Source of the DNA: VAZQ01 sp963725185
GTDB taxonomy: Bacteria > Pseudomonadota > Alphaproteobacteria > Rhizobiales > Xanthobacteraceae
DNA length: 64,000 nt
Reading direction: 5' to 3'
NCBI GenBank assembly: GCA_963725185.1
Contig: CAVRXO010000006.1
Location: forward strand, 2,046,001 to 2,110,000
Under the pieces are notes generated by a model. The model worked only from the letters and a program-made list of their open reading frames with translations. It searched no databases and was not told the DNA's origin. Position 1 is the first letter of the stretch; each line of letters opens with the position of its first letter. Position numbers and translations under genes: made by a program. This document shows positions 56,083 to 64,000 of the stretch, one piece after another.

Positions 56083-56844
56083 ATGCGGCTTGAACGCCAT
56101 CAGGTTGAACGGAAACGCATCGGCGGCCGCGAGCGCATGCTCGGCGGCCTCGCCTTGGTGCTTGCGATCGCCTTCATGGCGGCGGGTTGCGCCGGGCCGC
56201 TCGGACAGGCGATGCGAGCGGGGCCGGGGCCTCAGGTCGCGGCGGCACTGCCGCCGGCGGGTTCGTCACGGCCCGATCTCGACAACTTGATGTATGCGGG
56301 CGGCGCTTCGGCCGCGGGGGTCGCCGCCGTCGCCTCGCCGGTCGCCGCCGTGACGCCGGCAGCTTTGCCGGCTGCGGAAGCACCTTCCGTCTATCAGCTC
56401 GATTCGGGCGATCGGCTGAGAATCGTCGTGTTCGGACAGGATGGGCTCAGCAATTCCTACATCGTCGATGCCGCCGGCAATATCACGATGCCTTTGATCG
56501 GTGCGGTTCCGGCGCGCGGCACCAGCACCTCCGAGCTGGCCCGGGAAATCGGCACGCGTTTGCGCAACGGGTTTATTCGCGAACCCCATGTCGCGATCGA
56601 GGTCGAGAGCTACCGGCCGTTCTTCATCCTCGGCGAGGTGACCTATCCGGGCCAGTATCCTTACGTTCCCAATATGACGGTCGAGACCGCGGTCGCGATC
56701 GCGGGCGGCTTCACGCCGCGGGCCTATCGTTGGGACGTGAAGGTTGCCCGCAATCAAGGCGGTCAGGCCTACCGCATGTCGGTGCCGCTCACCTATGCGT
56801 TGCGCCCCGGCGACACGATCACCATCGAAGAGCGCTGGTTCTGA
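56083..56844 (+). CDS. Polysaccharide export lipoprotein (Wza/BexD-like)
   Basis: 253 residues. A signal peptide with lipobox (LVLAIAFMAAGCAGPLG, modified Cys near residue 36) is followed by an alanine-rich linker. Then comes the poly-export domain YQLDSGDRLRIVVFGQDGLSNSYIVD and an SLBB-like domain (FFILGEVTYPGQYPYVPNMTVETAVAIAGGFTPRA). It ends RPGDTITIEERWF. The start at 56083 gives a long pre-sequence; the ATG at 56137 (MLGGLALV) is also possible. It is likely an outer-membrane export channel subunit for capsule or exopolysaccharide. No other export genes are nearby, so it is alone here. Confidence 0.9.
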   Translation: MRLERHQVERKRIGGRERMLGGLALVLAIAFMAAGCAGPLGQAMRAGPGPQVAAALPPAGSSRPDLDNLMYAGGASAAGVAAVASPVAAVTPAALPAAEAPSVYQLDSGDRLRIVVFGQDGLSNSYIVDAAGNITMPLIGAVPARGTSTSELAREIGTRLRNGFIREPHVAIEVESYRPFFILGEVTYPGQYPYVPNMTVETAVAIAGGFTPRAYRWDVKVARNQGGQAYRMSVPLTYALRPGDTITIEERWF

Positions 56845-56867
56845 TACTGGTCGCGGCAAGCCTTTGG

Positions 56868-57071
56868 GCTTTTCCCGGGCGCAGCGCAGCACGTAGCGCT
56901 TGCGAAGTGGTGCGCTGCAGACCCGGGATCGTCCCAAGCGCGAAGTATGGAACGGTCCGGCCTAAAGGCCGGGACAAGGAGCGGTACCCGATTCCGTCGG
57001 GTGCAACGATCCCGGATCAGCGGTGCACCGCTTCGCAAGAGCTGCGCGCTGCACCGCGTCCGGGAAAAGCA
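56868..57071. repeat. Large composite inverted repeat (GCTTTTCCCGGG family)
   Basis: Outer arms GGGCTTTTCCCGGGCGC (56868) and GTCCGGGAAAAGC (57057-57069) enclose several inner palindromes such as GTCCGGCCTAAAGGCCGGGAC, CACGTAGCGCTTGCGAAGTG and GGTGCACCGC. About 200 bases of nested structure separate the export lipoprotein gene from the dienelactone hydrolase gene. Confidence 0.7.
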
Positions 57072-57111
57072 TGAAGGCCGTGGCCTCTCACAGTCGACCC
57101 TGCCGGGCGCG

Positions 57112-57786
57112 TCACTTCTTCACGTGCTTCTTGAGGAATTCCAGCGACCGCTGCCAAGCGAGCTTGCAGGCCGCCTCGTTGTAGCTGCCGCGCTCATCGC
57201 AGCAGAAGCCGTGCCCGGCATCCGGATAGACGTAGATCTCGCATTCGGGATGCTTCTGCTTGATCGTCTCCACGTCGCTCATGGGGATGCTGGCGTCCTT
57301 CTCGCCAAAATGCATCTGGGTCGGGATCTTGGGCTTCTTGTCGACCATCTTGATGATATGGCCGCCATAGAAGCACACCGCCGCCGAGAGGCCGGCGGCC
57401 TCGGCGGCCGCCACGAACGAGATCGTTCCGCCCATGCAGAAGCCCAGAATGGCGACCGGACCTTCTTTCTTGAGCTCGTCGATCGCGGCTTGGCTGTCGC
57501 GCAACATGGCGCTGAAATCCGGATTGGCGACGAACTTGCGGGCATTGGCGATCTCGTCGGGGGTGTAGCCGCATTCGAAATTCGGCTCCATCCGATCGAA
57601 CAGGGCCGGCGCCACCGCCGCATAGCCTTCGTTGGCCAGCCGATCGCAGACCGCGCGGATATGGTGATTGACGCCGAAAATCTCCTGAATGACCACGACC
57701 CCGCCCTTGGCGTGGCCTTGCGGATCGGCCCGATAGGCGCCCAATCGATGCTGGTCGGCGGCGGCGAGAGTGAATTGCTTGCCCAA
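57112..57786 (-). CDS. Dienelactone hydrolase family protein
   Basis: 224 residues of alpha/beta-hydrolase fold. The nucleophile is Cys in AILGFCMGGTISFVAA; Asp is in HFGEKDASIPMSD and His in YPDAGHGFCCDER, the family triad. Such enzymes open dienelactone in chlorocatechol pathways, or act on other esters. The start is a TTG at 57786 because GGAGGAGG lies 5-6 bases ahead and no ATG is placed well; an upstream ATG at 57849 has no such signal. It may belong to aromatic catabolism but no catechol dioxygenase is adjacent. Confidence 0.87.
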   Translation of the reverse strand: MGKQFTLAAADQHRLGAYRADPQGHAKGGVVVIQEIFGVNHHIRAVCDRLANEGYAAVAPALFDRMEPNFECGYTPDEIANARKFVANPDFSAMLRDSQAAIDELKKEGPVAILGFCMGGTISFVAAAEAAGLSAAVCFYGGHIIKMVDKKPKIPTQMHFGEKDASIPMSDVETIKQKHPECEIYVYPDAGHGFCCDERGSYNEAACKLAWQRSLEFLKKHVKK

Positions 57787-58019
57787 GATGACCTCCTCCA
57801 AAACGTCGCGGCCGGGCAGTGGGCCCGGCCTCCATCGCGGTGATTTCACGACGCCGGCACCAGAAAAGCAACACCCGCGGGGTGCCGCAACGTTGCCGCG
57901 AGCGGAACTTTCCTGAACGCGGAATCGTCGAGGCTATATCAACTTAATGCCGAAAAAACCGACTGGCGGAGCGCAACCGCGCTCTTGACGGAGTTCCTTG
58001 CGGCCGCCTTCGCGAGCGG

Positions 58020-58325
58020 TCAGTAGATGATCCGCGGTCGCGGCAGGGCCCAGTTCTGTTTCCACCCGGTCAGACGACCGCGGCGGAACTGGAGCGTGAT
58101 CGCGGCGTCAACCGGGAACAGGCCCGGAACCCCTGCCGATCCGCTGGCAACATAGATCTCGGAGCCGCGTGCTCCGGAATGCGCCAGCGGCACGCCGAGC
58201 GCTGTGCTGGCTTCCTGCGGCGTCATGCCGAAGGCAAGCGGCCACGTGTTGGAATTGTAGGGCCCGCAATAGGCGGCCCAGCACAGGCAGATCGAGGCGG
58301 CGAGGCTTTTGAGGCTGGGTCTCAT
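58020..58325 (-). CDS. Small exported hypothetical protein
   Basis: 101 residues with a short signal-like N-terminus (RPSLKSLAASICLCWAAYC) and a compact domain PLAFGMTPQEASTALGVPLAH, EIYVASGSAGVPGLFP, ITLQFRRGRLTGWKQNW. It resembles SmpA-like or MltA-type short domains in pattern only. I know such sequences in Bradyrhizobium relatives as hypothetical. It may be exported to the periplasm. Confidence 0.75.
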   Translation of the reverse strand: MRPSLKSLAASICLCWAAYCGPYNSNTWPLAFGMTPQEASTALGVPLAHSGARGSEIYVASGSAGVPGLFPVDAAITLQFRRGRLTGWKQNWALPRPRIIY

Positions 58326-58511
58326 CGCGCCATTTTCGATCCGTTCCGAGCGACACGCAAGGGGGCCGGCCGGCTGATGTGCGCTGCCGGCTTGGATTCT
58401 GTTTCACGGGGCCGCATATCCACTCTATCATTCCGCCCCATTCGGGGCACAGGGCTCACGGCTCTGGTAGCGCGGCGCCGGCGCGCCGGTGGTCGCGACG
58501 GCTCCGTCGTC

Positions 58512-59256
58512 ATGCACAGGCTCGAGTTCAAGATGGCAAGTCGCGGCTTCGACCGATTGACTGAGCGGCTCCGATATCTCGACAGGATCGAGGGCGAATG
58601 CCCGAATTGCGGCAGCGGCACCTCCGTCCTTGCCAGGGCTTGCGCCGATTGCGGCGCTGCGCTGCGGCTGCAGCTCGCCGGCATGATGGTCGCCGGCGCG
58701 CTGGCTCTTCTGCTTGTCGCCGTCATGGTCGCGGCTGCGGCGGTGATTGGTTGGCACCGCCTGGCGGCCGCCACCGATACCGGCGCGGCCGCCGACGGGC
58801 AGATCGCGGCGAGCTCGACTGCGGATTTCGGCTGGCTCTCGACCGCCATGAATGGATGCGACGCCCAGGCCAAGACCGATTTCGGGCACGCTCCATTTCC
58901 TGGTCACGCCGCTCGTTTCGGCCGCCAAGGACATTGCGGCATGGCGCGCGAAATCGATCAATGACTCGGGCAACGGCATCCTGCTGCGTTCGGATGACAC
59001 GCTCGACGGGCTGAAGAACGCAACGCTGCGGATCTATCCTGCCGACTATGCATTCAGCATATCCGATGAGGCCAGCGATGCGGTCTACAAATGGCGCGCG
59101 GCGGCGGGCGTGGCGAAGTTCTCGACTGCGGATCCCGGCTCGCTCGCGACCTTCAAGGTGCAGTTCCGAACGGCCAGCAGCGCCGACCAATGGGGAGGCT
59201 CGTTCAGGCGGCTGGCCGGCTCGTGCCATTGGGTGAACATGATCATCGGCAACTGA
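58512..59256 (+). CDS. Zinc-ribbon membrane protein, unknown, one frame correction
   Basis: 247 residues after one extra G is removed near 58885 (KTDFGTLHFLVTPLVSAAKD). The N-terminal double zinc ribbon is CPNCGSG...CADCGAALRLQ, followed by one transmembrane helix (MMVAGALALLLVAVMVAAAAVIG). A periplasmic-looking C-terminal domain follows, with FLVTPLVSAAKD, GILLRSDDTLDGL and FRRLAGSCHWVNMIIGN. The ATG at 58512 or 58533 may be the start. A cytoplasmic metal-binding head joined to an outer domain suggests sensing or assembly; the function is unknown. Confidence 0.7.
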
Positions 59257-59497
59257 CTGGGCCGCTCCGCGGCGGGCGGCTGCCGCCGCACCTGCCGCGC
59301 GTCCGAAGCCGCTACCCCGCGCATCGATATGGCCGCACCGCCGAGGCTTTAGGATTCATCAGAACATCTTATCACTACGATCAGCAAAGTCAATTTTACC
59401 TGATGGTCCGCGGTGGCTAAAAGGGTGGGGTGCGTCGGGCGAGAAACTGGTGCAAAGAACCGTTTGGAAAACATGCATACCCGATGGGGAGACCACG

Positions 59498-61671
<2,174 letters not shown>

Positions 61672-61900
61672 TTGCGGCGGCCGGGCATCGGGCGATCAGG
61701 GCCGGATCCGAGGCTTCGCAAATTTCTGCGAAGCCTGTCGAGGCCACGGACGGCGGTGCAAGCTATTGACGAGAAATCGGGGCGGCGTTTCAAGACTTGA
61801 ACCGCCGCCCTGATGGCAAGATCGACCGCGGCGCCCCACCGAACAGCAACATTGCGTAGGCGAGAACCTCAGCGGCACGAGCCCATCGGCCTGGCGGTCT

Positions 61901-62875
61901 CTATACCACCCTGACCTTCCCGGCTTCGCCCAACGCGCATTCCAGCGCCTTACGATCCCATTTCGCCAATTCGGCCGCCGCCTCATAGGTGCTCTGTAGA
62001 AATTCCATCAACGCTCGCTCCGGCTCGCGCGCTGTGCGGACGGCGTCATACGGCAAGATGAACTCGCCCAGCTGCTTGCTGAAGGACGCCTCGGCCGGAT
62101 GCACGCGCGCATCGGCAAACCCCTGCGGCGCCGGATAGGCATAAGAATAAAACGCTGCGTATTCCACAGGCCCGCCGCCGCCGGGCCAGAAACCCGCGCT
62201 CGATACTTCGTGCGAATAGGCCTCGCGCGCCACCGCGTCCGGAAGATGCGGCACGCCGCCGGGATGGGGCGGCGCCCGCCGGCCCGAGAACCGCGTCACC
62301 GCCAGGTCGAAGCTGCCCCAGAAGAAATGCACGGGGCTCGCCTTGCCGAGAAAGCCGGTGCGGAAATGCGCCATCACCTCATGGGTTGAGGCCAGCACGC
62401 GCCAGAACCGGTTGGCGTAATCGCGGTCGTAGGCAGTTTGGGCGCGGTCCTGGTCGAACGGAATGGCCTCGGCGATCTCGCACGGCATCGTGCTGATACG
62501 CACGTCGATCCCGAGTTCGGCCAGCGCCGCCATCAGCGCGGCATGGAATTCCGCCACCGGCATGGGCGAGAGCATCACCTGCCGGTAATCGCCGCCGTTC
62601 GTCCGCACCCACAGCACGTGGTCGATGAAGTCGAAATCGATCTGGAACGCGGCGCCCCCATACGGGATCGGCGAGGTGGTCAGGCCGCGCGCCGTGACAT
62701 AAAGCACCACTTGCCAGGAATGGTTCAACCACGGCGTCAACGCCAACCGGATCTTGCCGACCACCTGCATCCACAAGTGCAGCGTGTCGCACGTGTCTTT
62801 CCAAGCCGCATAGGGCAGCTCCGGCCACCGCAGCGCTTCGGCTGGTGTCATCGAAGTCGAGCTTCCAAGCACCAT
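61901..62875 (-). CDS. DUF5996-type protein
   Basis: 324 residues with the pattern WPELPYAAWKDTCDTLHLWMQVVGKIRL, NHSWQVVLYVTARGLTTSPIPYG, FQIDFDFIDHVLWVRT, FDLAVTRFSGRRAPPHPGG and EVSSAGFWPGGGGPVEYAAFYSYAYP. I recall this as the uncharacterised DUF5996 family, from the pattern and not from a search. GGGAGG lies 6 bases before the ATG at 62875, which decides the start. It is convergent with katG. The function is unknown. Confidence 0.8.
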   Translation of the reverse strand: MVLGSSTSMTPAEALRWPELPYAAWKDTCDTLHLWMQVVGKIRLALTPWLNHSWQVVLYVTARGLTTSPIPYGGAAFQIDFDFIDHVLWVRTNGGDYRQVMLSPMPVAEFHAALMAALAELGIDVRISTMPCEIAEAIPFDQDRAQTAYDRDYANRFWRVLASTHEVMAHFRTGFLGKASPVHFFWGSFDLAVTRFSGRRAPPHPGGVPHLPDAVAREAYSHEVSSAGFWPGGGGPVEYAAFYSYAYPAPQGFADARVHPAEASFSKQLGEFILPYDAVRTAREPERALMEFLQSTYEAAAELAKWDRKALECALGEAGKVRVV

Positions 62876-63212
62876 GATTGTCCTCCCGAGGCGTCAGGGC
62901 GGTTGATCGGATATTCTCCTAATCGCTTAATCACTTGGGCGCCGAAATCGCGCATCACCGGGCAGCATATACGGTCCGCGTCGCATATGGAACGCGCCGT
63001 CGACGGCAGGCCTGGATGATCATGCGTTCGGGGAACGAGCGCTGCGCGGCTTGCGCCGTTGTCGACGACGATGACGTTGCGCATGCAGCGCGCGCACAAT
63101 TCCTTGGCGCTGATGTGGAACCTTCTGCGCGTCGTCCCTGTTATTCCCGGCTCGGCTGGCTCAACACGGCGCGAGGCGTGGTCGGCGCCGCTCGCCATTC
63201 GCGATCATCATC
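62876..63212. other. Divergent spacer before glgX
   Basis: No gene is supported in 337 bases. The stretch contains ATATTCTCCTAATCGC (62910-62925), AT-rich enough for a promoter of the minus-strand gene, and GCATGCAGCGCGCGC near 63082. I see no repeat of the families listed elsewhere. Confidence 0.4.
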
Positions 63213-64000
63213 GTGCCGTTTCGCATCACCGAAGGAAAGCCGCACCCGCTGGGTGCCATCTGGACCGGATTGGGAGTCAACTTCGCGCTGTTTTCGGCGC
63301 ACGCCACCAAGGTCGAGCTCTGCCTGTTCGACGACCGCGGCGAAACGGAGATTGGTCGGGTCGAGCTGCCTGAATATACCGACGAGGTATGGCACGGATT
63401 CCTTCCCGAGGCGCGACCCGGCACCGTCTACGGCTATCGCGTGCACGGGCCCTACGAGCCGGACGCGGGCCATCGGTTCAATCCCAACAAGCTGCTGCTC
63501 GATCCCTATGCCAAGGTGGTGGTGGGCCAATTGCAGTGGCGGCCGGAGATTTTCGGCTATCGGATGGAAACCGGCGACGACCTGTCGTTCGACGAACGTG
63601 ACAGCGGGCCTTATGTCACCAAGAGCCGCGTCATCGACCCGGCATTCACCTGGGGCGGTGATCGTCCTCCCTCGATCCCGTGGGAGCGCACCGTCATCTA
63701 TGAGCTGCATGTCCGCGGCTACACCAAGCGCCATCCCGAACTGGCCGAACCGTTGCGCGGCACCTTTGCCGGCTTGGTGCAACCGCGCCGTGCTGTCCCA
63801 TCTGCGCAGCCTCGGCGTGAGCGCGGTCGAGTTGCTGCCGATCCACAGCTTTGTCGACGACGGTTATCTTCTCGACAAGGGGCTCACCAACTATTGGGGC
63901 TACAACTCGCTGAGCTTCTTTGCGCCTGCGCGACGCTATTGCAGCATTCCCGATTTCGGCTTCGCCGAATTCAAGGAGATGGTGGCCCGCCTGCACGAAG
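63213..64000 (+). CDS. glgX: Glycogen debranching enzyme GlgX, 5' part, one frame correction
   Basis: The start of a GH13 isoamylase-type debranching enzyme that removes alpha-1,6 branches. The N-terminal CBM48-like part is HPLGAIWTGLGVNFALFSAHATKVELCLFDD and YGYRVHGPYEPDAGHRFNPNKLLLDPYAK; then VIYELHVRGYTKRHPEL enters the catalytic barrel. An extra G near 63778 splits the frame (FAGL then CNRAVLSHLRSLGVSAVELLP). The GTG at 63213 is a likely start without a clear ribosome-binding site. The gene runs off the right edge. Confidence 0.88.
   Translation, partial: MPFRITEGKPHPLGAIWTGLGVNFALFSAHATKVELCLFDDRGETEIGRVELPEYTDEVWHGFLPEARPGTVYGYRVHGPYEPDAGHRFNPNKLLLDPYAKVVVGQLQWRPEIFGYRMETGDDLSFDERDSGPYVTKSRVIDPAFTWGGDRPPSIPWERTVIYELHVRGYTKRHPELAEPLRGTFAGLVQPRRAVPSAQPRRERGRVAADPQLCRRRLSSRQGAHQLLGLQLAELLCACATLLQHSRFRLRRIQGDGGPPAR

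Overview
The window is high-GC bacterial chromosome that fits an alphaproteobacterium of the Hyphomicrobiales (Rhizobiales), close to the Bradyrhizobium/Xanthobacteraceae side. Three things suggest this: the gene block rpsT-dnaA-dnaN-recF-gyrB; the protein flavour (malic enzyme with a PTA-like tail, CouA/FerB-type lyase, soxXYZA, IorAB); and spacers full of palindromic repeats. This placement is an inference from gene content; no database search was run.

Layout. 1-4.2 kb: ABC permease and ATPase of the FbpBC/PotABC class, then a two-module VOC (extradiol-dioxygenase-like) protein. 4.7-7 kb: a toxin-antitoxin island with two VapBC-type pairs, one orphan antitoxin-like gene and a gene remnant. 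7.4-10.7 kb (minus): FAH-fold hydrolase, small Rieske protein, H1-like basic-tailed protein and amidohydrolase. 10.8-15 kb (minus): sulfur oxidation genes soxE-like, soxF/fccB, soxX, soxY, soxZ, soxA, without soxB or soxCD. 15-17.7 kb (minus): IorA/IorB-type molybdenum hydroxylase. 18.1-25.5 kb (plus): ABC binding protein and permease, NDP-forming acyl-CoA synthetase (FerA-like), ABC ATPase and p-hydroxycinnamoyl-CoA hydratase/lyase (FerB-like), a probable uptake, activation and side-chain cleavage route for ferulate- or coumarate-like acids. 25.7-43 kb: catabolic and accessory genes (Bug binding protein, beta-hydroxyacid dehydrogenase, hydantoinase B, amidase, FMN reductase with HxlR regulator, hydantoinase A with EutA and a bicupin, MBL hydrolase, Rieske oxygenase, serine hydrolase). 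43-54.6 kb: gyrB, recF, dnaN, dnaA, rpsT and maeB on the minus strand; the 1.1 kb dnaA-rpsT spacer is the best origin or dnaA control candidate. 54.7-64 kb: msrA, outer-membrane export lipoprotein, dienelactone hydrolase, katG, a DUF5996-type protein and the 5' part of glgX.

Two features run through the whole window. First, fourteen genes are broken by frame changes, including essential gyrB. I count 30 changes, and every one has the sign of a single extra base. Most can be read as one doubled base, and gene lengths return to multiples of three when the extras are removed. This looks like uncorrected long-read insertion error, not gene decay, so I annotate these as intact genes with frame corrections. 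Second, many intergenic gaps carry palindromic repeats of at least six sequence families. One lies in frame inside a coding sequence, and one forms interleaved inverted repeats with pseudoknot topology.
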